Shown: positions 54,319 to 64,000 of the stretch, one piece after another
Layout of the letters: the number at the start of each line of letters is the position of its first letter
How positions within the stretch are numbered: position 1 is the stretch's first letter
DNA from: Kappaphycus alvarezii
Taxonomy: Eukaryota; Rhodophyta; Florideophyceae; Gigartinales; Solieriaceae
Direction: 5' to 3'
NCBI GenBank assembly: GCA_002205965.3
Contig: NADL03000185.1
Span: forward strand, 1 to 64,000
DNA: 64,000 nucleotides
Translations under genes and position numbers: made by a program
Notes under the pieces: generated by a model
The model's input: the letters and a program-made list of their open reading frames with translations, nothing else
The model's database searches: none
Told to the model about the DNA's origin: nothing

Positions 54319-55942
54319 TGCCCTGTGGGCTGCATCGGTCAGCTACTTTTGTGTTGGTGGGTGGTTGGAAAACAATATGCTGAATGGCAGTGGGTCGTGC
54401 AGGCAGAAGGAGGAGGACCACGTACTGAATGCGGCTGAAGTGCTTTTTACGTGGAACCGCTAAACAGTTCGAAATATTAAAGTAGTTAAGACCATGATAG
54501 CGTAGGATATCAAGATAGAGTGATTTGCCATGAACTGGTCTCTTTGGAATAGAATGGCTTTCGCGTTCAGCATCTGCTTCGAAAAATGCTACATGCCTGA
54601 CATGTAAGCTCCATACAGCTGTACAGCTTTGTCGACTTTTAAAGCAGGGCATGCTGTGTATTTTACTTGCCTTTACATTTCCCTCCTTCATTAGATGGGA
54701 AGAATTTGGGGTTGCGCTTTCTGCTAGACTTGGAGGGCACAGAACAGGAGGAGTTTTTATGCTAGGACTTTGATTATGGGAAAACCGGTTCTTATTTGAA
54801 CGACATGAGGAAATTTTCATAGAAAATCAGTCTGAGGTTTTAGGTATTCCATTGAAAGGCAAGGATTTCCCTTAGAATACACTCTTCGCCCCTTTATCTG
54901 ATAAATATAAGGTGAAGCCTTGCCACTACAAAAGAAAGGTCTTGTAGTCACAAAAATCAAGAAGTGACTCACATATACAACAGAGCCTTCAGTGGAAACG
55001 ATCGTTTTCGCATTTCAAGAGTGGGAAAAAGGCGTGAAACTCTGCGGATGCCAAACTTGAATGTATTTTGCATAACTGGCACAAGCCCGTCGCCTATTAA
55101 CTGTACAACAGGGGGGGGGAGAATTGGGGTGCTTTACTGATTAGGGATGCAGAATGGCTGCAATGTACAACAGTGTACTACTCGAATGCATTTTTGTAAC
55201 AAATTACATTTCTTGTGCGGTTGTCCTTTCAATCCCCCGGCAGTATCTTAATGAAAAGGCCTGGACTTCCCCTTCAGACCCACGGTGGGAGCAATTTCAA
55301 ATCGGTTGGATTTTATACCAAAGCAACAACGACAAATGCTGGCAAGCATCATTTCTTCAAATGAAGCATAGCAGTTACGGAAACATAATTCAAAGTATTA
55401 AATGCTAAGAACTGTGTGTGTTCGCAGATTGTTGCATACTAATGATACAGGCAATTTGCTTGAATGAGTTAAGAGGTGCACGTTAAGCAAAAAGAATGAG
55501 TTGCCCGTTATGGAGTGTGCATTGCCTGTTTGCCCTTCATACTAAAATGGGTATGATTTTTCAAAAAAATCCTCTGTATACCCTGAAGCAAAACTTTCCA
55601 AGAATTCCGCCTTTGGCTTTTGAATAGGCTAGTATTGCCTTAAGGAAACTTATAATAACATTAGTCTATTTATAGGCTGGGCACCCCTCGTGTTTACGAC
55701 TCAAATCTCTTCGTGCGCAAGTGATTCCTCTCTTTAGCGCCTTTTGATGAATTCGCAATATGTTCTGAACTATTTCTCATTGAATACGGAAAACCTCATG
55801 TCAAGAATTTACTCGATTGCTAACAGCAGTGATATAAATCATCAAGAATCTAAACTGACTATCAACAATCGCGGTCAACTCAACCGAACCAGAAAAAAAT
55901 TTCGCCCATGAAACACACAAGACGTCTTTAAACGGTCGCTCA
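54319..55942. other. No recognised gene
   Basis: A 229-codon minus-strand frame crosses the two LINE tails and looks fortuitous. A run GGGGGGGGAGAATTGGGGTG at about 55112 followed by CTTTACTGATTAGGG weakly recalls an old family-1 end. Confidence 0.35.
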
Positions 55943-56760
55943 ATGACCGTAGATATCATCAAGTTGCTTCGTTCGCGTTTGAGATCTCAAACCGCTATGG
56001 TTGGGTTGCTGATTTCCTGCTTACAAGTGATCCTTTATCTGTCTCTGATGTCGTCACTGATCTGCAAAAGGCATCCGGAGTTATTGCATCAATTATTGCC
56101 AAGAATTCGGGGGGGAGAGGTGGATCTGTTTATGCCGAGCAGTTCGCGCTTATCCCAATTTTTTCGAACGGCAAAATTACGACTGGCATGCTGGTGCGAA
56201 AGATGGATTCCTGTTCATCCTCATCGAGAAGTCGCAGCCCTCCATTACTGAAAGCTAGAATCGCGTTTGATGCCGAGAAAGTATCACTACTTGCTGTATT
56301 CAATTCCTCCTCGAGAAGTATGATACAAGTAATTTATATCTGCCATCAAGTGCAGTATGGGATACAGCTGGCAACCTTTGATTTCGATAAGGAGGGTTTC
56401 GAAATACAGTTTTCGAAGGGAAAGTGTCGGCCACTGCTGCTGAACTCATTACTTAATTGCGACTTTTTCTACGAAGGAGAAACAGATGCATAATGTGTTC
56501 GAGAGAGTCGCATCGAAGTTGCCGCTGCTCCATAACACGTTTCCTCCAAAGCACCCTTTGGACTTCTCATGCTTCGCCCCTAACCTAGTATTACTTGGTG
56601 GTGATTTTGCAGCTCGGAGGGTTTCATGGCAGAGAAATTCTCGCAACTTACTATTCAAACCATATCACTGCGCCCTTCAATGCAAAATTTCTATCTCTGT
56701 TGATGAGAAACGTGTTTCAAAAATGTGTAGGCAGTCCTAGGCCATCATCATGTTGTTAAA
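55943..56760 (+). pseudogene. Decayed plus-strand coding region, unrecognised
   Basis: Coding-like pieces in more than one frame: VSDVVTDLQKASGVIASIIA near 56030 followed by KNSGGRGGSVYAEQFALIPI, GAKDGFLFILIEKSQPSITE near 56195, and EILATYYSNHITAPFNAKFL near 56640. Length and composition suggest a degraded gene. No family is recognised. Confidence 0.3.
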
Positions 56761-59263
56761 GTAATTCTCGTAGACTATCGTAATAATATTCCCCTGTTAT
56801 CAAATTTGTTATATTAAGTATGTACGCAACTCTAAACATAATTTTAGCATGTTCTCTAAAGGCAAGTCTCTCATAAATGAGCTGGATTCATAAATCTACC
56901 AGTGCATGAATGATATGCCAACAAAAATAATGCTTGTTCTACAAAAGAGGGGGCCATCAAGAGCCCAGAACTTTATTAATAAAGAAGGAAGAATGACGCT
57001 TTATTGTTTGAAGACAAGTCCGCACTACACAGGACCTCGGTTCTGCTGGATGGACTCGGAAATTAGATACTGTAGGGAACTGCAAAAATTTATTAATAAA
57101 GCTATGAAGAAACGATTTCATTACCATGCCCTGTATAATGCCATTTAATCCAACATTAGGTTATTGCTCTCTAAAAAATCATTGTCATTTATGATGCAAA
57201 TTATTTCTACTCGACAGCCACACTGTTCACGGGAAGATGTGAAAGTCGGTAGGAGTACAATTTCGTAGCCCTAGGAAGTTTGGAAATCATCTGGGACAGA
57301 CACTCGACTTCAACTGCCTCTAAGTACAGAAAACTAAAGATTACGGGTTTCCTCGGCCGCAGAATTCAAGATATCATCATATGGCTCGGGTTAGTTTCCA
57401 ACCCCTGATTTCGCCCCGTGAACAACGACTGAAACTTTACCAAAGCAATTCGAAATGTAATGATTAGCGATTACCTTACACAACCAATGGTTGACGATTA
57501 AAAAGATAGAAGATAAGCGTTGCTTTCGGAAGATGGGAAATATGTGCTTTCTATGGGTTAGGTTACGAGGAAGTAACAATGGTAGACACAATGGTAGACA
57601 CCCTGGACCGACTAATGTCAATTCGTTAAACCCATTAAATTAACATTTGCCACATTGAACTAGTAGTTCATTTTCAATATTGCTTGGTTTGTCGGGGAAC
57701 TTTTTTTTGGCCAGTCCAAATGTGAACCTAATAAATGTGAACCTTACTGGCCAGTTTATTCCCTATAATCCCGTTTATGTAACGGGATTTAGACGCATTT
57801 GCAATTGACTATCTGTACTTGTCCAGAGTATGTTACGGTAGTTGGGAACTTGTATCATACTAGAATGTAATTCTTCAATGCCTGCCTTGGATTGGATACT
57901 TGTGTGGAAGTTCAGATGGTGTCGGTGCGTAATACTAGGGAGCTTGCCTACCGTGAGGGCAAACATGTAGAAGCAGTTGCCTAGTATTAACAACATATTT
58001 TGTCATTAAAAAAATTACGGAAGTGTCATTGTTGCTTTAATCCACAATCTCTCGACACATAAAGGTTCTTCTCGAAATATTTTCTTTTAGAAAGTTGGCT
58101 TGCAAGTCATTTGACACCGAGCCGCAGCGAATTGAAATGGCGCTTTTCATAAACGATTGAGTAATGTAGACTACAATTCTTTCGGTAAATATACTGCAGT
58201 TGTGAAACTGCTTTCCGCAATTATCAACCTCTTTCATCTCAAGTTCGTTTGGCTCGAACCTTTCCTCCACTCGCTGCAAAACAACACAAATTTCTGCTCT
58301 ATCATTGCAGACGCTCTGATAGCCGCAACACATCATCTGAAAAAAGTCGGTATTCAACCCATCAAGAAATCGACTCAAATGTGAAACTAAATTACATGGG
58401 TGCACAAGCTGAGGGGAGATTGACGCAGAGTAAATATCAATTGCCTATTCAAATATATCCGGCAAGGTGAATTATAAATGGAAAAGGCCAAGTATAATTT
58501 ATATTGTTTCGCCTCTATAAATAACTTTCACAATATTTTTGGATTTCAACAGTGCATTACTCCCGAGCTATTTACAATTTGATTAAAATTAGGATCCATT
58601 CTTGTTGCGATGGACTGACGAATATGTGAACGGGGCTTATTGGAGGTGACGTGTAAAATCTCTTTGCTCCGAGAAACATCACAGAAAGTTAATTCCGAAG
58701 TAACACCGTAACAAGCCACAGCAGCGTTGTCCCAAGTTAAATATGAGAATCAGAAGAACTGCTTTAATGAAGGCATCTTATCCTCCCCGAAACTAGTACA
58801 TATTGAATATTGCAAGTGTACTGTCTTCACAGTACTTGCAAATCGCGGGAAACCGTTTTCCTGGAGAAATAAAGGTATTGCATCGACTGAGAGAGTGTTG
58901 ATGAGGACAAATTACCAGGAAAAAGTTTACCTGGAACACCAGAGGATGTAATTGGACTACGAATGAGAGGGACTACTGGTTACAACGGCTGGGAGAAGTT
59001 TTTGCCATGCCGACAGGTTGGAGGAGCCTTGAGTTGATAAGGAAGTCTGGCTACCACAATAGCTAGGAACGGAACATAAAACTATTGTAAAATGAAATAT
59101 GAAGACAAAAAGTCCTTATAGCTAGCTCGAGGACCTACCCAAGCTGGGGGTTGGCATTTCAAGTATTGCTTTGAAACACTCAAACCTCGTTGAGAAGGAT
59201 AAAAAAAATAACGTAGAATAGTCTTGAATTGACCTTGCGCGCGAGAGAGCCTAAAATACAAGC
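56761..59263. other. No recognised gene
   Basis: Several frames of 60-120 codons exist, the longest on the minus strand at 58037-58405, none with a family signature. Confidence 0.4.
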
Positions 59264-59632
59264 ATGTCGCTAGCAGGGACGAACAAGTGTTTCCAAAAGT
59301 TAGGCAACATGAAATCCCACGGAATGTATCTAATTTATGACAAAGACAAAGGCGAAGTGGTATTCAAATGGATTACATGCAATACCACGGGCGGTACGGG
59401 AGGTTCGTTTACTGCACCAGATAAGCTGGCTGATACCCATTCAACTTGTACGATGGTAGTGAGCATGTACAGAAAAGGTTGCGGCAGGCGAAAAAGAAAT
59501 TTGTTTGCTGTCAACTACACCGACCGGGAGTTGAAACCGGGTCTCGCACGTGGCAGGGGAGTAGGTTTCCACAGCAATACTTCCTGTCCAATCAAGAGTA
59601 GACGCAATAAGCTAATTCTGAAAGGGATATAG
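59264..59632 (+). CDS. Orphan 122-codon frame, unrecognised
   Basis: MSLAGTNKCFQKLGNMKSHG starts a basic, Cys-containing protein that includes CNTTGGTGGSFTAPDKLADT and CGRRKRNLF. No domain recognised. The frame is open end to end with no visible promoter; it may be a real small gene, an exon or chance. Confidence 0.25.
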   Translation: MSLAGTNKCFQKLGNMKSHGMYLIYDKDKGEVVFKWITCNTTGGTGGSFTAPDKLADTHSTCTMVVSMYRKGCGRRKRNLFAVNYTDRELKPGLARGRGVGFHSNTSCPIKSRRNKLILKGI

Positions 59633-60769
59633 ATGTTCGAGTATAACATATTCAACTTGGTGCATTATGACTTAATCCCCTACAATGCTCAATGGCGCCG
59701 AGGAGGTCGTAATTCATAAGTACCGCAGCTGACAATGTTGAACAAGAATAATCTACTTAGACAGGGAGGTTTCTGCAGCTGGACGGAAGTAGTGCCTTTA
59801 CGTACATTAAAGTCCGTCTCTTGTAACGCGTTACCAGATGTGCTCGAACAAAAATGGATAGGAAAAAGGCTCGTATCAATAGATATCGACATCAATTGCC
59901 CCTTTTCGCATTTTGTATCCAATTGTGTCAGGAGAGGACTGAAGGAGTTCTCTTTGAGAACATAAAATCTATTTTCCAATGTTTCTATCAACTGTACACT
60001 TCCCTTTTATTTCTACGCGACGATATTTCTGTTTACTCATTCAGTTTTCTTTTTTTCTATTTCTCGTTTATGTGTAATTAACTTCAGCTTTCCCAGTATT
60101 TTTTTTTGTCTTCTCAGTTTATTTGATCTTCTTCCATCCTACTTTTTCATAATTAAGATTCGCACACTTGATTGTAGCCATTAATGTCCCCGCAAAAAAC
60201 AACTTCGCCTACTTTTTTTGATTCAGTGAGCCTGTCAATCCAAGGGTGATGGGCCTACGTAAAATGGCCTCTAGCTAGTGAAAATTCATTCGCGGCCCCG
60301 TAGCAACTATTGAACCAATCTCATCCCTCTCTACAGCCACCCTGCACGGACTTCTCCCTTCCTGTCCTGGTTCCAAATCTCGCCAACTTCGTACCCTCAA
60401 CGAGTTCCTGCTAACCCGAAGAGTATGAAGATTAAGAAGAGGAGGTTGAGGAGAACTCTAATAAATAAAGGAAATCGAAGTTTCACGCGGATTGGAGGGA
60501 ATCAATTAGATGAAACAATTGATCTCGGTCATGAATCTGGTTAGAAGGATAATAGACAAACTGTATTTGTTGCACGAAGAGTTAGGCAATCATGAGCAGT
60601 CCACGGATATGTGTCGGGGCTACTTGGGTACTTATGGAGTTTTTTGAGGAGAGTTATTGGTCTCAAATAGAAGATAAAGATTGTATGGAGTTGTCTGCAT
60701 CCACGTGAAATGTTTTCGTGCGTTTGTTGTTCTCTCCAGTAGTTTTATGAATATTTAACCTTACAATTT
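59633..60769. other. No recognised gene
   Basis: T-rich in part (60000-60140). Two overlapping short frames at 59735-60081 have no motif. Confidence 0.4.
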
Positions 60770-60841
60770 ACGCTCCGGTACAAATTTACTGGATACCAAC
60801 CCACATATCTACCACAGTAAATTAACCCCCCATTTACGACT
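60770..60841 (+). mobile_element. Family-2 LINE tail, 72 bp
   Basis: It starts ACGCTCCGGTACAAATTTAC and ends CCCCCCATTTACGACT. It is flanked by a perfect 9-bp repeat TTACAATTT (60761-60769, 60842-60850). This is the shortest family-2 copy and one of the shortest LINE insertions in the window. Confidence 0.85.
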
Positions 60842-61600
60842 TTACAATTTGAAATTGCGTAACCCAAATAATTTTATTTACTCAGGAAACGTGAGACGAA
60901 TTGGAAATCAACTGCGATGTGGAATACTTTGATCAACTCTCTATCCGCTAAGCGAGGTGAAAGAGCCTGGTCCTTTGGACCTAACTACCTAGGTACCAAT
61001 ATTTTTTTCACTTTCGGCCCTCTCTTTTGTCCGGTAACGTCTGTAGGAACACTTCAGTCGCCTACTAAAGCATTATCTGGACTAGTTGGTAAGTTTTCCG
61101 CAGTTTTATCCTATCAAGTTAGTTTGATAGTCTTCTAATTGCATACTATTGCCGTCATTTCCAACTTGTGAACTCAGGTCGTCGCTTTTCAGTCCCTTTC
61201 GATGAAGGATATAAATATGCCCCGGAAGTTTTATTCTATTGGACTCGCTTCCCTGTTTTCAACTACTTCTTCCATATTCCTCTGGCTTTGCACTGAGGTT
61301 CTCAGGTGATCATAATTTGTTGTCGATCAGTTTACAACATACCATACAGTACTTTCTCTGCAAGAAATTGAAGTACAGTCATACATATTAAATTCTTCGC
61401 ACCACCAGCAGTAGATCAGCATTTTGGCTGATGTAAATGAGTTTTTATTCGTCCGATATCGTAGGTCCCGAATCATGATATGACGGCGAACAAGTAGGAC
61501 TCCCAAACTTTGCACAACTCGCAATAAACCAATCCATTTTACCCTATAGCAGTAAGAAAACCCATAAACCCCACAGATATATTCCATCAAAGTGGATGAA
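60842..61600. other. No recognised gene
   Basis: Short frames only (for example plus strand 60917-61138). No motif seen. Confidence 0.4.
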
Positions 61601-62979
61601 TCCATGCAGTTTGTAATACAGAAAATGGTGTTCCCTCGTGTAGTCCAGCAACTTACAACGATCAAGCCCCTGACTTAGCTCACCGTCCTTTCCAAATTTG
61701 CCTACCATCCTGCCTAGATATTTTAATACTGTATCCTCTCCTCCAAATTAGCGTTTAAGTTTTTTATAATCTACCTTCTTCATCAAATTCACTCCTTATC
61801 TAGAAGTTTCGCGCAAATGCTCTACTGCAATTTCGATTTTAACTTGTTATTACCGTCTCCAGTCCGCCTCTAGGGTGTACTTAAATCCATTTTACCAAAC
61901 GTTTTTGAGATCTACCAACCCCTACATACATTACCCTCCCCCTCATACTTTCTATCCTCCGTCCACAATCGCCCCACTCCATTTACAACCAAAATGAACA
62001 ACCTTCGCCCCTCCGCCCCCATCACCAAAACCCGCCCCTCTCGCCACTTGAACGTCCTTGCGCTTGCTTCATATGGCCCGACGGACGTAGACGACTACCT
62101 GCGACGCCAGACTAAGAAAAAGATAATGGAGTTCGTCCGCAAACTCTTCGTTGAGGATGAGGCCGAAGAGATACCTGAGGGGCAGGGGTGGGATGTCGAG
62201 AGGAGCTGGGGAGATCTTCGAGGTGTGGGCAGCCCCGGAATTGGTCTACGAGGTTAACGACGAGGAGGACGAAGAGAATCATGAGGAAGATGACAGGGAT
62301 GAGAATGAGGACAAGGATGAGGACGAGGATGAGGACAGGGAGGCATGGGAAGTGTTTGAATTGTGATATGTATGGAACAAGTGTACCGACGATGGAATCG
62401 GATGGGGATATTTTAGTAGTTTAGATATCTCCGGATAGAGAGTTATGAGCCGTTCGCAAATTTGTGGGGACTGCTTGGGCAGCATAGATATTTTAGAGGA
62501 GTTGTTTGGATCTTATCTAGAGAACGGGAAATAAGAGGACCGCATTGATTGTTAGTTTCTTATGTATCCTTTGTTTAGAGTATATCGTCCACACAAAGTG
62601 TTTTTATGCATTTCTGGTATCTTCTGTAGTTTTGTTCGGACTTTAGGGATAGCCAAAAGTCTATATAAGCTGAGTAAACTGCTTCCTCGTGGAGATGTCA
62701 AGCAAGTTCGCAGACAACTTCAAGGCCAGTCCCAAATAGTTAGGAAGTTGAGAGTCAACTACGGACCCAAGATACATTTTTCTTATGCCGATCGCAGAGC
62801 ATCAGTGGTAGACCCTGCCCCTTTTATACTTGCTTGTAGCCCTCTCAACTCTCTTCCATATACATCCCTCTTTTTTCGTTCAACTATACAACGGTAGCAC
62901 TTTTTTTCGCTTGCTACACCTCCCTCTTGGGGTAGTTGATTCTGAGTATCTCTTCTTCCGACGATTTACACCTATTACA
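61600..62979 (+). mobile_element. Gypsy-family LTR with U3 coding block (probable solo LTR; left end uncertain)
   Basis: The right end CCTATTACA at 62979 and the R-U5 with TATA (AGTCTATATAAGC, about 62660) and hairpin strings (GAAGTTGAGAGTCAACT, about 62743) match the family. U3 carries the acidic coding block from 61994. No gypsy internal sequence follows, so it is a solo LTR or the 3' LTR of a lost element. The left boundary could not be fixed; from the class c length I expect it near 61.5 kb. Confidence 0.75.
61994..62520 (+). CDS. U3-embedded coding block, third LTR (fossil)
   Basis: In order: MNNLRPSAPITKTRPSRHLN, ASYGPTDVDDYLRRQTKKKI, AAPELVYEVNDEEDEENHEE, a long Asp/Glu run, TSVPTMESDGDI, and near the end DILEELFGSYLENGK. 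It matches the LTR of C (SGPTDCDDY) and the class c LTR (APELVYE, VPTLEPDGDI, DIVEELFGS). The ATG at 61994 follows a pyrimidine-rich leader and a CTTAAAT box at about 61880. The copy is broken. Confidence 0.6.
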
Positions 62980-64000
62980 GTTACGATATAGGTCTAAACT
63001 ACAACTTAAATTTCAATCAGCTTATCGTTTTTAAGATAATATACAGCAGACAATTTATTTGAGTCTTATTGGATGTCATAATTGTTCATTTATATAATAA
63101 GCAATTATTTTTAATTTATTTTCACTGATAAATACATTTGAGGGGGAAACTTTTGGGCGTTCAACTGTTTGGAAAGAATGATAATTTTCCATACCCCAAT
63201 GGTGGGGAGCTAGGAAATTTGTTTACTGGGTGGTTTAGAAGAGGAGGAAAACGGATAATATTTTAAGGGTGAATACGAGGGGCTCATTAACTCTAGCAGA
63301 TATGCAGGTTGTAGACTCTCAGGAGTTTTTTGGTTTGAAAGGCGAGTAGTTTACTGCTAGACTGTTAATCACCTGTCCTGTTACAGTCAACTGGCAAAAA
63401 AACCAATCATGCCAAGCAATTGAGTAAATATCTCCACATTTTCCTCAATACAATCACCATTTGATTTGACCCTATACAAGCCAGCTTATCTGTCAATGTA
63501 AATAAAAACACGCGATATGTTTTTTCCAGCTGACTATTGATGATGTAACTGATATTTTTGCCCGAAAGAAGGGACCGCGAGGGCTGGGGAGACGGGGGAT
63601 TTTAAAATTATATGCAAAATAAGCGAAGAAACCAAACAGAATAATCCCTGAAACTAGAATCCAGATTAAAATGCGAAAGAGATTACTCGAAACCACATCA
63701 GACATACAAAGGGGATTAGTGGCGTGGGCTTAATGTGAATTGTGCAAAGTTCTTGAGTACTATGAATGTTCACGTAAACCATGTGTCAGGATGTATTATA
63801 CAAGTAATAGAGTGTTTCAATCGACAATAAAGTAGCTACTAGTCCATAACGCAAGCAAGAAGCCTCGGAGGTGACCATCAACCCCACACATGGTTGCAGG
63901 AGAACTGCCACCAACTTATAACACTAACGATCGGGCCACCCTATTATTGTGAAAAAAGCACAAAAAAGTTAATTTATAAGCGTAGAGATAGGGACGGGGA
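62980..64000. other. Terminal stretch, no recognised gene
   Basis: At 63140-63190 GAGGGGGAAACTTTTGGGCG and the following CAACTGTTTGGAAAG weakly resemble an inverted, old family-1 LINE end. Nothing else is recognised. Confidence 0.35.

Noticed and set aside
54131-54820. A 229-codon minus-strand open frame
   Set aside because: It crosses two LINE tails and has random composition with no motif; probably fortuitous.

Overview
This is a eukaryotic nuclear window (roughly 44% GC by eye) made almost wholly of retrotransposons and their wreckage. I see no intact host gene with clear function, no rRNA, no tRNA I could fold by eye, and no CRISPR. Proteins of Ty3/gypsy, Ty1/copia and LINE type, TATA-bearing LTRs and 4-12 bp target duplications show a eukaryote. 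A red macroalga is a plausible guess from the mix of elements, but the sequence does not prove it.

Layout. 1-9.4 kb: a partial LTR, a host-like armadillo-repeat gene fragment (X1), a long Ty3/gypsy element 'B' (1199-8713) and a second copy of the same host fragment (X2), this time without the LTR beside it. 10.0-16.5 kb: a second copy 'C' of the gypsy family on the minus strand, whose LTR is almost twice as long because its U3 carries a coding block. 16.5-20.2 kb: a minus-strand Ser-rich coding region, a chromovirus tail (chromodomain, polypurine tract, LTR) and a decayed GFO/IDH/MocA-type oxidoreductase. 20.2-27.4 kb: AT-rich and nearly empty. 27.5-37.4 kb: two copia-type fragments on the minus strand (F and E) around a LINE endonuclease-domain fragment and an unknown open frame. 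37.4-43.3 kb: gypsy copy 'D', whose two LTRs have unrelated U3 regions. 43.9-54.3 kb: a LINE split by a copia element 'G' (44073-51611), itself invaded four times, then a palindromic cluster of LINE tails and another LINE C-terminus. 54.3-64.0 kb: mostly empty, with a LINE tail at 60770 and a plus-strand LTR of the U3-coding class ending at 62979.

Three things stand out. (1) One gypsy family pairs the same R-U5 with at least four different U3 modules; three of these LTRs carry a conserved acidic protein-coding block inside U3 with its own TATA-like box, and the short LTR looks like the same LTR without that block. (2) Element B has an extra ORF after integrase (6898-7962) built from two copies of an unfamiliar module of about 110 residues joined by a Gly/Pro/Arg linker. 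(3) Many 69-109 bp 'orphan' inserts flanked by 9-12 bp direct repeats turn out to be extremely 5'-truncated tails of a LINE group that shares one C-terminal peptide but has at least two different 3' ends.
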